The notes under the pieces were generated by a model. It saw nothing but the letters and a program-made list of their open reading frames with translations. It was not told where the DNA came from and made no database searches. From Acidovorax sp. (GTDB taxonomy: Bacteria; Pseudomonadota; Gammaproteobacteria; Burkholderiales; Burkholderiaceae_C), in assembly GCF_022763525.1 (NCBI RefSeq), contig NZ_JALEGG010000103.1:1-51698 (forward strand): a stretch of DNA of 51,698 nt, in the 5' to 3' direction. How positions within the stretch are numbered: the first letter of the stretch is position 1; every line of letters begins with the position of its first letter. The position numbers and the translations under genes were made by a program. Positions 8,712-18,918 of the stretch are shown here, piece by piece.

Positions 8712-10178
8712 ATGAAGCGCTACGAACGCCACGCCGACGTCCTCGCCCAGCTCATCCACAGCGGCGCCCTGCGCCCCGGCGACCGCATGCCCTCGGTGCG
8801 CGAGACCAGCCGCACGCGGGGCATCAGCCCATCCACCGTGTTCGCCGCCTACTACCTGCTGGAAGCCCAGGGCCTGATCCATGCGCGGCCACGCTCCGGC
8901 TACTACGTCAGCGGCGCCCGGCCCGCGGCCCCGGGCGGCGAACGCCCGGCCGAGCCCCTGCCCTCGCAGCCCGCCAGCACATCCACCGGCGTGGCCATCA
9001 GCGACCTGGTGTTCGAGGTGCTGGGCCAGACCCGCGACAGCACCCTGGTGCCGCTGGGCTCGGCCTTCCCAGGGCCAGAACTCTTTCCGCTGGAGCGGCT
9101 GGCGCGGTGCCTGTCGGGCGGCATGCGCCGGCTGGACCCGGCCAGCATCGTGCAGAGCCTGCCGCCCGGCGACGAACGCCTGCGCCAGCAGATCGCGCTG
9201 CGCTACGGCCTGCACGGCACGGCGGTGGATGTGGAAGAAATCCTCATCACCAACGGCGCCATGGAGGCGCTCAATCTGTGCCTCGAAGCCGTCACCCAGC
9301 CGGGCGACGTGGTGGTGGTCGAATCCCCAACCTTCTACGCCGCGCTGCAGGCGCTGGAGCGGCTGAACCTGCAGGCGCTGGAAATTGCGACCCACCCGCG
9401 CGACGGCATCGACCTGGCTGCGCTGGCCGAGGCGCTGGCCCGCCAGCCCCCCGGCCAGCCCGTCAAGGCCTGCTGGCTGATGCCCAGCTTTCAAAACCCG
9501 CTGGGCAGCCTGATGCCCGAAGCCAAGAAGCGCGAGCTGGTGGCCCTGCTGGCGCGTTACGGCGTGCCGCTGATCGAAGACGACGTGTATGGCGAGCTGC
9601 ACTACGGCCCGCAACGCCCGGTGCCCGCCAAGGCGTTCGACACGCAGGGGCTGGTGATGCACTGCAGCTCGTTCAGCAAAAACCTGGCGCCCGGCTACCG
9701 CGTGGGCTGGGTGGCGGCGGGCCGGTATGCCACGGCAGTGCAGCGGCTCAAGCTCATGACCACGCTCTCGGCGGCCACGCCGTCGCAACTGGCGCTTTCG
9801 GAATACCTGGCCCAGGGCGGCTACGACCGGCACCTGCGCCAGTTGCGCCGCGGCCTGGCCGAGCAGCAGGCCATCGCCCTGGACGCGGTGGCGGCGCACT
9901 TCCCGCCCGGCACGCGGGTGTCGCGGCCCGAAGGCGGCTACTTTCTGTGGGTGGAACTGCCGCCCGCCGTCAATGCGCTGGACGTGCACCGCCACGCACT
10001 GCAGCACGGCATCAGCCTGGCGCCGGGCCAGCTCTTTTCGGCCGACCGGCGCTTTGCCCACTGCGTGCGCATCAACTACGGCCACCCGGCCCAAGGGCGG
10101 CTGCTGCCCGCGCTGGAGTGTGTGGGGCGCCTGGCCACGGCGCTCCTGAAAAAGGAGCTTCCAGCGCTTTCTGGATAA
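8712..10178 (+). CDS. MocR-family regulator (GntR wHTH fused to aminotransferase-fold domain)
   Basis: The 488-residue product begins with a GntR-type winged helix (about residues 1-70, with RPGDRMPSVRETSRTRGISPSTV). A linker leads to a class-I aminotransferase fold (about residues 100-480). The PLP lysine is visible in SSFSKNLAPGYRVGW as Lys323, and the nucleotide-loop asparagine in MPSFQNPLGS. Such proteins sense PLP or amino-type ligands and regulate a nearby or divergent gene. The last nine codons (KKELPALSG) run into a copy of a dispersed hairpin repeat, so its C-terminus was shaped by that repeat. Confidence 0.92.
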   Translation: MKRYERHADVLAQLIHSGALRPGDRMPSVRETSRTRGISPSTVFAAYYLLEAQGLIHARPRSGYYVSGARPAAPGGERPAEPLPSQPASTSTGVAISDLVFEVLGQTRDSTLVPLGSAFPGPELFPLERLARCLSGGMRRLDPASIVQSLPPGDERLRQQIALRYGLHGTAVDVEEILITNGAMEALNLCLEAVTQPGDVVVVESPTFYAALQALERLNLQALEIATHPRDGIDLAALAEALARQPPGQPVKACWLMPSFQNPLGSLMPEAKKRELVALLARYGVPLIEDDVYGELHYGPQRPVPAKAFDTQGLVMHCSSFSKNLAPGYRVGWVAAGRYATAVQRLKLMTTLSAATPSQLALSEYLAQGGYDRHLRQLRRGLAEQQAIALDAVAAHFPPGTRVSRPEGGYFLWVELPPAVNALDVHRHALQHGISLAPGQLFSADRRFAHCVRINYGHPAQGRLLPALECVGRLATALLKKELPALSG

Positions 10179-10196
10179 GCGCCGAAGGCACTTTTA
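10148..10196 (+). repeat. dispersed AGCGCTT hairpin repeat, copy A
   Basis: The core CAGCGCTTTCTGGATAAGCG has the inverted AGCGCTT / AAGCGC arms shared with copies at 13.8, 23.5, 31.7 and 38.1 kb. Flanks resemble the others (AGCTTC before, GGC then a T-run after). It overlaps the 3' end of the MocR gene. Confidence 0.7.
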
Positions 10197-10335
10197 CCTA
10201 AGCATGACCGTCACGCGCCAGCACGCAGGAACCTGAACCTCCCGCCCTGTTGGAAGCACCCAACCTCGGGTTCTCCCGGCATTGGCATACAGCTTGCAAC
10301 GGCATACTGGCGCGCGCTCCTCCGCAGGAGACCTG

Positions 10336-10740
10336 GTGCACAACGCAGGCAACCCAACTTTCACTTTTCGCCCTGATCCCTCCATGGCCCACTTGCCCCG
10401 GCCCGTGCCGTTCCTGACTGTGGAAGACGAAGACGACTGGGTTGTCTCGTTCGCGCTGGGTCCGTTGGGCAGCCCCCGCCTCACGCTGACCCGGACGCCG
10501 CACCTGGAATTCATGCTGCGCCCCGAGCAGCGCGGGGTGTCAGTAGGCTGCGCGGAGGCAGGCCAGCGCCCCGCCCTGCTCGTGGCTGTGCAATGGGGAT
10601 CACACCGCGTGGACGTGGTGTCCACCGCCAAACGCTACAGCCTGGACATCAGCCGGGTGGACGGCGCCACGCGCGCCGCCGCGCTGCGGGTGCTGGGCAA
10701 GATGAATTTCGACCAACGGTTCCAGCTGGGCAGCGCCTGA
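10336..10740 (+). CDS. hypothetical protein, 134 aa
   Basis: I do not recognise the family. A GTG at 10336 is preceded by AGGAG at 5-bp spacing, better than the ATG at 10384, which has no ribosome-binding site. The product looks like a small soluble beta-rich protein (HLEFMLRPEQRGVSVGC, then VDVVSTAKRYSLDISRVDG), with no signal peptide or membrane segment. It lies between the MocR gene on the same strand and the convergent acetyltransferase. Codon usage looks like its neighbours, which supports a real gene. No function is proposed. Confidence 0.6.
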   Translation: MHNAGNPTFTFRPDPSMAHLPRPVPFLTVEDEDDWVVSFALGPLGSPRLTLTRTPHLEFMLRPEQRGVSVGCAEAGQRPALLVAVQWGSHRVDVVSTAKRYSLDISRVDGATRAAALRVLGKMNFDQRFQLGSA

Positions 10741-10762
10741 GCCAACACCAGCGCCGCTCCAT

Positions 10763-11332
10763 TCACACCACCAGCGGCTCCAGCGACCGGATCACCCGGC
10801 ACGGGCTGCCCGCCGCAAACACCCGCGCCGGCACATCGCGCGTGACCACGCTGCCCGCGCCGATCACCGCGCCATCGCCAATGGTCACGCCCGGGCACAC
10901 GATGGCGCCGCCGCCAATCCATACGTCGTCGCCAATCGTGATCGGCAGGCCCAGCTCCAGGCCCTGGGCCCGCACTTCGGCCGACATGGGGTGCGATGCG
11001 GTGTAGATCTGCACACCCGGCGCCATCAACGTGCGGGCGCCAATGCGCACCGGTGCCACATCGAGCACCACGCAGTTGAAGTTGAAGTACGCGCCCTCGC
11101 CCAGCGTGATGTTGTAGCCATAGTCACAGTGAAACGGCGGCGTGATGTACGCGCTGGCCGGAGCGCCGGGGATCAACTGGCCGATCAGGCCCTGCAGGTA
11201 GTCCGGCGAGTTGGCCCGCGCATGGTTGATGTCGTGGCACAGCTGGCGTGCGCGCAGGCGGTCGGCGATGAGTTCGGGATCATTGGCGTTGTACAGCTCG
11301 CCAGCGATCATCTTGGACTTCTCGGTGGTCAC
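10763..11332 (-). CDS. sugar O-acetyltransferase (maltose/galactoside acetyltransferase family)
   Basis: The 189-residue product matches the NodL/LacA/Maa family of acetyl-CoA-dependent sugar acetyltransferases. It has an N-terminal helical Mac domain (about residues 1-60) followed by left-handed beta-helix hexapeptide repeats (IGDDVWIGGGAIVCPGVTIG, then IGAGSVVTRDVPA). The catalytic histidine region FHCDYGYNITLGEGAY is present. It is the last gene of the sugar operon, after a gap of about 120 bp from the oxidoreductase. The acceptor is likely the sugar handled by that operon, or it detoxifies a non-metabolised analogue. Confidence 0.88.
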   Translation of the reverse strand: MTTEKSKMIAGELYNANDPELIADRLRARQLCHDINHARANSPDYLQGLIGQLIPGAPASAYITPPFHCDYGYNITLGEGAYFNFNCVVLDVAPVRIGARTLMAPGVQIYTASHPMSAEVRAQGLELGLPITIGDDVWIGGGAIVCPGVTIGDGAVIGAGSVVTRDVPARVFAAGSPCRVIRSLEPLVV

Positions 11333-11453
11333 AGGGCATTCCTTTCACGGTGCGAGGGAGGAAGTCTGAGCCCCGCACACCGGCTCTACCGTAGGACGCG
11401 GCCGCGGTCCCCGGCCCCCGGCCGCACGGCGCGACGCGGCATGAAGGCGAGCC

Positions 11454-12617
11454 CTAGTCGAGCAGCGTCCACTTGCGCTCGCTCGCGGCCGACTCCACCA
11501 CCTTCTCGATGAAGCGCACGCCCAGCGCGCCGTCTTCCACGCCGGGGTAGTCGGCCGCCAGCGTGTCTGCAGCCACCCCCGAGCGGCGGGCGCGGATGTC
11601 CGCCGCCACGCCCAGGTACACGTTGGCGAATGCTTCGATGAACGCCTCGGGATGCCCGGACGGAATGCGCCCCGCGCGCAGGGCCGCCGGGCTGAGCCAG
11701 GGCGAGCCGCGTGTGAGGATGCGGCGCGGCCCGTCCACCGGCGAATGCACCAGGTGGTTGGGGTCTTCCTGCCGCCAGGTCAGTGTGCCCAGCGTGCCAG
11801 ACACCTGCAGCCGCAGGTCGTTCTCCAGCCCCGCCGCCACTTGTGACGCCACGATCACGCCGCGCGCCCCGGTGGCGTAGCGCAGCAGCAGTTGCGCATC
11901 GTCGTCCAGCTGGCGGCCCGCGCCAAAGCGGGTGAGGTCGGCGCACAGGGCCTCGGGCCGCTGGCCGGTGACGGTGGCGGCCAGGTTCTCGGCGTGCGAG
12001 CCGATGTCGCCCATGGTGCCCACCGCGCCGCTGCGCGCGGGGTCCAGGCGCCAGTCGGCCTGCTTGTTGCCGCCGCCCTGCTCCACCGCCGTGGCCAACC
12101 AGCCCTGGTTGTACTCCACGGTCACTTTGCGCAGCACGCCCAGGGCGCCGATTTGCACCAGGTGGCGCGCCTCGCGCACCATCGGGTAGCCGGTGTAGTT
12201 GTAGGTCACGCCAAACACGGTGCCCGCCTTCTTCACGGCGGCCACCAGCTCGTCGGCCTGCGCGGTGGTGTGCACCAGCGGCTTGTCGCACACCACGTGG
12301 AAGCCTGCCTGCACAAACGCCAGCGCCACCGGGTGGTGCATGTGGTTGGGTGTGACGATGCTCACCAGGTCGATGCGCTCGTGCGCCGGGCGGCGCAGTT
12401 CGTCGGCCAGCAGGTCCTGCCAGCTGCCGTGGTTGCGGTCGTCCGCCAGGCCCAGCTCGGCGCCGGACGCGCGCGCCCGCTCGGGCGAGGATGACAGCGC
12501 GCCCGCCACCAGTTCAAACTGGCCGTCGAGCGCCATCGCCTTGCGGTGCACCGCGCCGATGAAGGCGCCGTGGCCGCCGCCGACCATGGCGTAGCGGAGC
12601 TTGCGTTCAGAAGACAT
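11454..12617 (-). CDS. Gfo/Idh/MocA family oxidoreductase
   Basis: This 387-residue NAD(P)-dependent sugar or inositol dehydrogenase type protein has an N-terminal Rossmann motif ([13 protein letters not shown]). The family lysine sits in [10 protein letters not shown] (the EKP-type motif, here DKP). A C-terminal alpha/beta substrate domain follows, with [11 protein letters not shown]. The ATG at 12617 was chosen because the Rossmann strand begins a few residues later; the open frame upstream is non-homologous. It lies downstream of the isomerase/epimerase, separated by a dispersed repeat. The pairing resembles YcjS/YcjR- or Iol-type keto-sugar pathways. Confidence 0.9.
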   Translation of the reverse strand: MSSERKLRYAMVGGGHGAFIGAVHRKAMALDGQFELVAGALSSSPERARASGAELGLADDRNHGSWQDLLADELRRPAHERIDLVSIVTPNHMHHPVALAFVQAGFHVVCDKPLVHTTAQADELVAAVKKAGTVFGVTYNYTGYPMVREARHLVQIGALGVLRKVTVEYNQGWLATAVEQGGGNKQADWRLDPARSGAVGTMGDIGSHAENLAATVTGQRPEALCADLTRFGAGRQLDDDAQLLLRYATGARGVIVASQVAAGLENDLRLQVSGTLGTLTWRQEDPNHLVHSPVDGPRRILTRGSPWLSPAALRAGRIPSGHPEAFIEAFANVYLGVAADIRARRSGVAADTLAADYPGVEDGALGVRFIEKVVESAASERKWTLLD

Positions 12618-12676
12618 GGAGAGCCTTATTTCTTGGTTGTGGTTATCCATTGCGTTGCACGGGACCGACGAAACTG

Positions 12677-12766
12677 GCGCGACCCAGGCCAGGGCCGCCG
12701 CGCAAGGGCCGCCAAGCTGCGCAGGCAGCACTTCGCTTGCGTGCGCTGGCGGCCGCTCAGGGGGTT
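12677..12766 (-). repeat. dispersed CCCCCTGAG / GGCGGCCCTTGC repeat, copy 1
   Basis: On the minus strand this begins CCCCCTGAGCGGC and ends with GGCGGCCCTTGCGCGGCGGC and a GGGTCGCGCC tail. The same ends occur at 35531-35626 with a different middle. It fills most of the gap between the isomerase and oxidoreductase genes. Confidence 0.65.
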
Positions 12767-12771
12767 GCACT

Positions 12772-13776
12772 TCATCTATCCCGCGCGAACACGGCGTCGA
12801 ACGCACCGGCGGCGGGCTTGAAATCCAGCCGCTTGCAGAACGCCGCGCTCTCCGTGGCGCCGTGCACGCGGTCCATGCGGCTGTCTTCCCACTCCACCGA
12901 GAGCGGCCCCTGGTAACCAATGTCGTTGAGCGCAACGATGATGGACTCGAAATCGATCATCCCGCGCCCCACGCTGCGAAAGTCCCAGTTCCGACGCGCG
13001 TCGCCAAAGCTGGTGTGCCCGCCGAACACGCCCACCGTGCCATCGCCCTTGCCCCACCACACGTCCTTCATGTGGGCGTTGTAGATGCGATTGCCGAACT
13101 GGCGGATAAACCGGATGTAGTCCACGCCCTGGTAGGCCAGGTGGCTGGGGTCGAAGTTGAAGCCGAAGCGCTTGTTGCAGCCCACGGCTGCAATCGCGCG
13201 CTCGGCCGATGCGATGTCGAACGCGATCTCGGTGGGGTGCACTTCGAGTGCAAAGTTGATGTCGTGCTCTTCGAACACATCGAGGATGGGGCCAAAGCGC
13301 TTCGCAAAATCAGCAAAGCCCTTGTCCCAATACGCCTGCGTGGTGGGCGGAAAGGCATAGATCGAATGCCACACCGATGAGCCGGTGAAGCCCGTGACCG
13401 TCTTCACGCCAAACTTGGCGGCAGCGCGCGCTGTGTCCGACAGCTCGGCCGCTGCGCGCTGGCGCACGCCTTCGGGCTCGCCATCGCCCCACACATGGGG
13501 TGGCAGGATGGACTGGTGGCGCTCGTCGATCAGATCGCACACGGCCTGGCCCACCAGGTGATTGCCGATGGCAAAACACGCAAGGCCGTGCTGGGCCAGC
13601 AGTGCATGTTTGTCTTTGACGTACTGGGGCGACGACAGCGCCTCCTGCACGTTGAAATGGTCGCCCCAGCAGGCCAGCTCCAGGCCGTCGTAGCCCATGC
13701 TTTTGGCAAGCGGAGCAAGTTCTGCCAAAGGCAGGTCGGCCCACTGGCCGGTGAAGAGGGTGACGGGTCTTGGCAT
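12772..13776 (-). CDS. sugar phosphate isomerase/epimerase (xylose-isomerase-like TIM barrel)
   Basis: The 334-residue product has the AP-endonuclease-2/IolE-type TIM-barrel pattern. It includes [19 protein letters not shown] near the N-terminus, metal-ligand glutamate and histidine motifs ([29 protein letters not shown]) and [13 protein letters not shown] near the end. The ATG at 13776 has GGAG about 6 bp upstream. It lies between the binding-protein gene and the oxidoreductase on the same strand, so it probably acts on the imported or oxidised sugar. The exact substrate cannot be read from sequence. Confidence 0.9.
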   Translation of the reverse strand: MPRPVTLFTGQWADLPLAELAPLAKSMGYDGLELACWGDHFNVQEALSSPQYVKDKHALLAQHGLACFAIGNHLVGQAVCDLIDERHQSILPPHVWGDGEPEGVRQRAAAELSDTARAAAKFGVKTVTGFTGSSVWHSIYAFPPTTQAYWDKGFADFAKRFGPILDVFEEHDINFALEVHPTEIAFDIASAERAIAAVGCNKRFGFNFDPSHLAYQGVDYIRFIRQFGNRIYNAHMKDVWWGKGDGTVGVFGGHTSFGDARRNWDFRSVGRGMIDFESIIVALNDIGYQGPLSVEWEDSRMDRVHGATESAAFCKRLDFKPAAGAFDAVFARDR

Positions 13777-13815
13777 GGCGGCTCCAAGGGGCGTGTGGTT
13801 GCGGATGTACAAGCG

Positions 13816-13885
13816 GCAAGCAGCTATCTTTTCAATAGCTGCTTGCGCTTGATGAATAAGCGCTACAGGCCTATTTGATTCAAAA
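13816..13885 (-). repeat. dispersed AGCGCTT hairpin repeat, copy B, with a 12-bp perfect stem
   Basis: A perfect 12-bp inverted repeat (13816-13827 with 13835-13846, 7-nt loop) adjoins the family core GCGCTTGATGAATAAGCGC and a tail TATTTGATTCAAA. It lies between the binding-protein gene and the isomerase gene. At that spot a strong hairpin could protect the binding-protein mRNA or reduce readthrough. Confidence 0.75.
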
Positions 13886-13890
13886 AACCA

Positions 13891-14868
13891 TCAGAACGGC
13901 GAGTCCGGGAAGTAGAAGTCCTTCGCCGTTTCCTTGGTGATCAGCACCGACGGAATGATGGTGTTGGCGGGCAGCTTCTCGCCCTTGATCCGCGCCTCGG
14001 CCGTGAGCTTGATCGAGTCATAAATGAACTTGGGGCTGTACGACACGTTGGCCTGGATCAGCGGGTTGCTGCCATCCATCAGCGTCTTGATCATGCCCTT
14101 GGCACCCGCGCCGCCGAACACCAGCTTGATGTCCTTGCGCTTGGCTTGCTCGATGGCCTTGAGCACGCCCACGGCCATGTCATCGTCGGCGGCCCACACG
14201 GCGTCGATCTGCGGGAAGCGGGTCAGGTAGTCCTGCATCACCTTGAAGGCATCGTCGCGGTTCCAGTTGGCGTATTTGGCGTCCAGCAGCTTGATGCCGG
14301 GGTGGTTCTTCAGCACGCTGTTGAACGCGTCCATGCGCTCGTTGTCCAGCGTGGTCGCAATACCGCGCATGGCCACCACGTTGCCCTTGCCGCCCAGCGC
14401 CTTGGCGATGTACTCGGCCGGAATCTTGCCGAACGCAGTGTTGTCACCCGCCACATACGCGTCCTGCGCGCTGGTGTCTGTCAGGCCCCGGTCCACCACC
14501 GTCACGTACACGCCCTTGGCCTTGACCTGGGCCACTGGCTTGGTCAGCGCCGCCGATTCGAACGGGAAGATCACCAGGGCATTGATCTTGTTCACCGTGA
14601 CCAGGTCTTGCAACTGGTTGGCCTGCTCGGGCGCGCCGCCTGCCGTCTTCACGATGACCTGCAGGCCAGGGTGGGCCTTTTCCAGGTCCTTCTTGGCCTG
14701 GTTGGCCCAGTACACGATGCCGCCGGTAAAGCCGTGCGTGGCCGACGGAATGGCCACCCCCACCACCGTCTTGTTGGCCTGCGCCATGGCGGGGGCGGCC
14801 AATGCCAAGGCGGCGGCGCCCACGGCCGAGAGGGCCAGGCGGCGGGTGAAAGAAAGTTGGCTGTTCAT
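13891..14868 (-). CDS. sugar ABC transporter periplasmic binding protein (RbsB-like)
   Basis: The 325-residue product carries a signal peptide ending near APAMAQA (about residue 29). A type-I periplasmic binding fold follows: [42 protein letters not shown], then [12 protein letters not shown]. This matches the peripla_BP_4 family that delivers pentoses, hexoses or inositol. AGGAG precedes the ATG at 14868. It follows the ATPase and permease genes instead of leading them, with a repeat-filled gap of about 190 bp from the permease, and is followed by a strong hairpin. Confidence 0.92.
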   Translation of the reverse strand: MNSQLSFTRRLALSAVGAAALALAAPAMAQANKTVVGVAIPSATHGFTGGIVYWANQAKKDLEKAHPGLQVIVKTAGGAPEQANQLQDLVTVNKINALVIFPFESAALTKPVAQVKAKGVYVTVVDRGLTDTSAQDAYVAGDNTAFGKIPAEYIAKALGGKGNVVAMRGIATTLDNERMDAFNSVLKNHPGIKLLDAKYANWNRDDAFKVMQDYLTRFPQIDAVWAADDDMAVGVLKAIEQAKRKDIKLVFGGAGAKGMIKTLMDGSNPLIQANVSYSPKFIYDSIKLTAEARIKGEKLPANTIIPSVLITKETAKDFYFPDSPF

Positions 14869-14958
14869 GCGTTGTCTCCTGTTGCTTTGGAATATGGCCA
14901 TGGAAGCTGGCCGGCTGGGGAACACCTTGAAAAACAAATGCACGCAAAGAGTGGCTGG

Positions 14959-15050
14959 AAAACTCAGCGAAGCGGTCCTGGCTAGGCGCTGTGTCGCAGA
15001 CAGTGCGAGTAGCACGGCAAGACACAGCAACAACGCCAGGAGAGTTGTTC
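14959..15050 (-). repeat. about 95-bp dispersed repeat, copy 1
   Basis: Its reverse complement matches 25055-25150 over almost the full length, including the exact stretch CGACACAGCGCCTAGCCAG. It sits between the permease and binding-protein genes. The two copies are in opposite orientation. Confidence 0.85.
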
Positions 15051-15061
15051 CAACCACTCCA

Positions 15062-16114
15062 TCACCGCTTGCCCCTCTGCATGAAGGCCACCGCAATGAT
15101 CACGAAGCCCTGCACGGCAGCATTCAGGTACACGCTGATGATGCTGGTGAGGTTGAGGATGTTGCTGATGACCGACAGCAGGATGGCACCCACCACCGTG
15201 CCGGTGATGCTGCCCGCCCCGCCCTTCAACACCGTGCCGCCCACGATGACGGCGGCAATCGCCTCTAGCTCCCACAGCAGGCCCGTAGTGGGCGATGCAG
15301 AGCCCAGGCGCGGCACATACAGCAGCGTGGCAATGCCCACGCACACCCCCAGCAGCATGTACGTGAGGATCTTGATCTTGTGCACATCCACCGCCGCGTA
15401 CTGCGCCACCTGCTCGTTGGAGCCGATGGCCTGCACATAGCGGCCATAGGCCGTGCGGTTCAGGATGACGCCGCCCACGATGGCGACCAGCAGAAAGACC
15501 CACACCGGAATCGGCACGCCCAGCAGGTTGGCGTAGTACACCGGGCTGTAGATGTCCGACAGATCGTTCTCCAGCGTGATGGCCCCGCCGTTCGAAAAAT
15601 ACGTGAGGTACGCGCGGAAGATGCCCAGCGTGCCCAGCGTCACGATGAAGGGCTCGATGCGGCCCTTGGTGATGAGCAGGCCATGCACCAGCCCGAACAC
15701 CGCACCCAGCACCACCGCCAGCAGCATGCCCACCACCACGGCCGCCATGGGCGAGCCCAGCACGGGCGCCATGGCGTTCATGAACAAGATGACCGAGCCC
15801 GCGATCAGCGCCGCCATCGACCCCACCGACAAATCGATGCCGCCCGAGATGATCACAAAGCACATGCCCACCGCGATGATGCCGATGAAGGCCGTGCGCG
15901 TGAGCACGTTCATCACGTTGTCGTAAGTGGCGAAGTTGCTGTTGAGCAGCGTGCCGACAATGCACAGCAGCACCAGGCCAATGACCGGGCCCAGGCCGTG
16001 CAGCTTGCCCCACCAGGCGCTGGCACCTGTGGCGGCCGCAGCGGCATGGCGGCTGCCGCCTGCCTGCGGGGCTGCGGCGTTTTCCGCCGGTGCGTTAACG
16101 GGTACCTGTGGCAT
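15062..16114 (-). CDS. sugar ABC transporter permease (RbsC-like)
   Basis: The 350-residue integral membrane protein has about eight to ten hydrophobic segments. It carries the BPD_transp_2 signatures: [19 protein letters not shown], then [20 protein letters not shown] and [19 protein letters not shown]. This is the channel subunit of a ribose/galactose-type importer. An Ala-rich cytoplasmic head of about 35 residues precedes the first segment. The start overlaps the ATPase 3' end by 20 bp, indicating translational coupling. Confidence 0.93.
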   Translation of the reverse strand: MPQVPVNAPAENAAAPQAGGSRHAAAAATGASAWWGKLHGLGPVIGLVLLCIVGTLLNSNFATYDNVMNVLTRTAFIGIIAVGMCFVIISGGIDLSVGSMAALIAGSVILFMNAMAPVLGSPMAAVVVGMLLAVVLGAVFGLVHGLLITKGRIEPFIVTLGTLGIFRAYLTYFSNGGAITLENDLSDIYSPVYYANLLGVPIPVWVFLLVAIVGGVILNRTAYGRYVQAIGSNEQVAQYAAVDVHKIKILTYMLLGVCVGIATLLYVPRLGSASPTTGLLWELEAIAAVIVGGTVLKGGAGSITGTVVGAILLSVISNILNLTSIISVYLNAAVQGFVIIAVAFMQRGKR

Positions 16115-17585
16115 GTGCGATCAACTCCTCTTCGGTCAAATTTGGCTCTTGGAGCGTGGTCTGCAGCCGCCCGGCGCGCATCACCGCCACGCGGTGGCAC
16201 AGGCCGATCAGCTCCATCAGTTCGGACGAAATCACCACAACCGCCAGCCCCTGCTCTGCCAGGCGCTGCACCAGGTGGTAGATCTCGCGCTTGGCGCCCA
16301 CGTCCACGCCGCGCGTGGGCTCGTCCAGCACCACCACGCTGGGGCCGGGGTGCAGCACCTTGGCCAGCGCCAGCTTTTGCTGGTTGCCGCCCGACAGCGA
16401 CGACGCGCGCACCTCCAGCGACCCGGTGCGGATGCCGAACTCCTGCACCGCATCGCGCAGCGCGGCCTGCTCGGCCGCCGGGTCCAGCCAGGGCTTGGCA
16501 TAGCGCTCCAGCGCCATCAGCGTCAGGTTGGGCCGCAGGCCAAAGTGCACATGCAGGCCCTTGCCCTTGCGGTCTTCGCTCAGATACGTCAGGCCGTGGC
16601 GCGCCGCATCGCGCGGGCTTTTCAAATTCACCGGTTTGCCCGCCAGCTCCACCGTGCCGGCCGAACGCGGGCGCAGGCCCAGCAGGCCCTCGAACAGCTC
16701 GGTGCGGCCCGCGCCCACCAGCCCGGCAAAGCCCAGGATCTCGCCACGCCGCACGTCAAAGCTCACGTCCTCGGCCCAGCCCGGCACCGTGAGGCCGCGC
16801 ACTTTGATGGCGGGCTCTCCACCCGCAGGCGCAGGCAGCTTGGGCGGGAACAAATCCGCCAGCTCGCGGCCCACCATCAGGTTGGCCATCTGCCGCCGCG
16901 TCACGCTGGCCGTGGCCTCGCGCGCCACCAGTAGGCCGTCGCGCATCACCACCACCTCGTCGGTGGTGCGCTCCACCTCGTCGAGCTTGTGCGATATGTA
17001 GATGATGGTCACGCCCGCGGCCTTGAGCCCGGCCATCAGCGCAAACAGGCGCTCCGTCTCGCCGGGGGTCAGCGTGGCGGTGGGCTCGTCCATGATGAGC
17101 AGGCGCGCATTGCGGGCCAACGCGCGGGCAATCTCCACCAGCTGCTTTTCGGCCACGATGAGCTTGCGCACGCGCGTGTCGGGGTCCAGTGGCAAACCCA
17201 CCTGTGCCAGGGCAGCGCGCGTCTTCTCGCGCATCGCCTTGTCGTCGAGGAAGGGGCCGCGCTTGATCTCATGGCCCAGGAAGATGTTCTGCGCAATCGT
17301 CAGGTCGTCCGCCAGGTTGAACTCCTGGTGAATGAGCACAATGCCCTGCGCCTCCGCCGCGCGCGAGCCGCCGCCCGGGGCGCGCACCGCGCCATCCACC
17401 ACCACCTCGCCGGTGGTGGGGCTCTCGTACCCCGCCAGAATCTTCATCAGCGTGGACTTGCCCGCGCCGTTCTCGCCCAGCAGGCCATAGACGCGGCCCG
17501 GCTGCAGCGCAAAGCCCACGCCGTGCAGCACGCGCACGGGGCCAAACTCTTTGGTGACGTTGCGGAACTCGACGGCTACGCTCAT
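16095..17585 (-). CDS. sugar ABC transporter ATP-binding protein, two NBDs (RbsA/MglA-like)
   Basis: The 496-residue product holds two nucleotide-binding domains in one chain. The first has Walker [15 protein letters not shown] and Walker [11 protein letters not shown]. The second has a degenerate P-loop [13 protein letters not shown] but an intact signature [12 protein letters not shown] and Walker [15 protein letters not shown]. The asymmetry is normal for RbsA/MglA proteins. It overlaps the ROK gene by 4 bp (ATGA) upstream and the permease by 20 bp downstream, so regulator and transporter are co-transcribed. Confidence 0.94.
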   Translation of the reverse strand: MSVAVEFRNVTKEFGPVRVLHGVGFALQPGRVYGLLGENGAGKSTLMKILAGYESPTTGEVVVDGAVRAPGGGSRAAEAQGIVLIHQEFNLADDLTIAQNIFLGHEIKRGPFLDDKAMREKTRAALAQVGLPLDPDTRVRKLIVAEKQLVEIARALARNARLLIMDEPTATLTPGETERLFALMAGLKAAGVTIIYISHKLDEVERTTDEVVVMRDGLLVAREATASVTRRQMANLMVGRELADLFPPKLPAPAGGEPAIKVRGLTVPGWAEDVSFDVRRGEILGFAGLVGAGRTELFEGLLGLRPRSAGTVELAGKPVNLKSPRDAARHGLTYLSEDRKGKGLHVHFGLRPNLTLMALERYAKPWLDPAAEQAALRDAVQEFGIRTGSLEVRASSLSGGNQQKLALAKVLHPGPSVVVLDEPTRGVDVGAKREIYHLVQRLAEQGLAVVVISSELMELIGLCHRVAVMRAGRLQTTLQEPNLTEEELIAHATGTR

Positions 17586-18832
17586 CGCACAGCCCCCACA
17601 CCAACGCCCGCAGCCGACCCCGCCCCGGAGATCGAGCCCACGCGCGACAGGCTCTCTTGCATGGCCAGCACGCCCGCGCCCACCACACCGGCATCGTCGG
17701 CCAGCGGCGCGTATTGAATCTCCAGGTGCCGCGTAGAAAGCGCCAGCGACCGGTGGTACACGCTTTGCCGCACCGACGCGAGGAACAGCGGCCCCATGTC
17801 CGTCACCCGCCCCGCAATGAACACATGCGACGGGTTGAAGAAGTTGACGATGGACGCCAGCATCTGCCCCACCAGGCTGCCCGCGCGCTGGATGATGGCG
17901 TTGGCCGCCACATCGCCCGTGCGGCTGGCCTGGGCCACGTCTTCAATGGTCAGCGTGCCGGTGCTTTGCAACCGCTCGGCCAGCAGCGCGCTTTCGCCGC
18001 GCTGCGCCGCCTCCGTGGCCATGCGCGCCATGGCGGGCGCTGCGGCCATCGCCTCCACACAGCCCTGGTTGCCGCAGTGGCAGCGCGGGCCGTGCTGGTC
18101 CACACAGATGTGGCCCACGTCGCCCGCCGAGCCATTGGCGCCCCGGTACACCTGCCCGTGGCACACGATGCCGCAGCCAATGCCCGTGCCCACCTTGATG
18201 ACCAAGAAGTTGGGCAGATTCCGCTGCAGCCGGTACATCTCGCCCAGCGCCATCAGGTTCACGTCGTTGTCCACAAACACCGGCGCGGCAAACGCCTCGC
18301 GCAGGTAGTCGCGGATGGAAAAGCCGTCCCAGTCGGGCATCAGCGGCGGGTTGACGAGCTGCCCGCTTTCAAAATCCACCGGCCCCGGCACGCCCATGCC
18401 AATGGCAATCACCTGGTTAGGCGCCAGCCCGCAGCGCGCCAGCAGCTCGCGCATCAGCCCCCGCACCCGCGCCAGGATCACGCCCGGCCCCTGGCGCACA
18501 TCAATCGGCTCGCGGTGCCGCGCCAGCACCGTCATGTCGGGCCGCATCACCGCGATTTGCATGCTGGTGGCGCCCAGGTCGGCGCCAATCACCACGCCCA
18601 GGGTTTCGCTCAACCGGAGGGTTTCGGCACGCCGGCCGCCAGAGGATTCCTGCAGGCCCACCTCGTCGAGCAGGCCCTCATCGAGCAACGCCGCCACCAT
18701 GGCGTTGGCCTTGCTCTTGGAATAGGCCAGGCGCTGCGCCAGCGCATTGCGCGACGCGCCGGCAGACCAGAAGATCGTCTGCAAGACGCTCAGGTCTTCG
18801 GCGCCGCAGTGACTCCAGCGGGTGGATGGCAA
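17582..18832 (-). CDS. ROK-family transcriptional regulator (NagC/XylR type)
   Basis: The 416-residue product begins with a winged helix (about residues 10-75). The ROK sugar-kinase-like domain follows: GVVIGADLGATSMQIAVM, the zinc motif CHCGNQGCVEA, then VGQMLASIVNFFNPSHVFIAG. The GXGCG-type catalytic region is partly kept, but the N-terminal DNA-binding domain marks it as a repressor. The start appears to be TTG at 18832, preceded by GGAGAC. It is the first gene of the sugar operon and probably responds to the imported sugar. Confidence 0.9.
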   Translation of the reverse strand: MPSTRWSHCGAEDLSVLQTIFWSAGASRNALAQRLAYSKSKANAMVAALLDEGLLDEVGLQESSGGRRAETLRLSETLGVVIGADLGATSMQIAVMRPDMTVLARHREPIDVRQGPGVILARVRGLMRELLARCGLAPNQVIAIGMGVPGPVDFESGQLVNPPLMPDWDGFSIRDYLREAFAAPVFVDNDVNLMALGEMYRLQRNLPNFLVIKVGTGIGCGIVCHGQVYRGANGSAGDVGHICVDQHGPRCHCGNQGCVEAMAAAPAMARMATEAAQRGESALLAERLQSTGTLTIEDVAQASRTGDVAANAIIQRAGSLVGQMLASIVNFFNPSHVFIAGRVTDMGPLFLASVRQSVYHRSLALSTRHLEIQYAPLADDAGVVGAGVLAMQESLSRVGSISGAGSAAGVGVGAVR

Positions 18833-18889
18833 GCTTGTCTCCTGTCATGTTTTTGTGCAGCACCTCATGGGGGTGGGTGCTTGACAGGA

Positions 18890-18918
18890 ATGCTATGCGG
18901 TCTACTTTGGCCGGGCAA
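18890..18918 (-). promoter_or_regulatory. candidate promoter of the ROK-sugar transport operon
   Basis: On the minus strand TTGCCC (18913-18918), a 17-bp spacer and TAGCAT (18890-18895) give a moderate sigma70-like match. The predicted start lies about 50 bp before the ROK start codon. The -35 box touches the long palindrome at 18917-18957. Confidence 0.4.

Noticed and set aside
7595-10201. 868-codon plus-strand open frame across the cytochrome gene and the MocR gene
   Set aside because: It is antisense to two cytochromes and out of frame with MocR. The Arg/Pro/Ala-rich translation and lack of family motifs mark it as a shadow.
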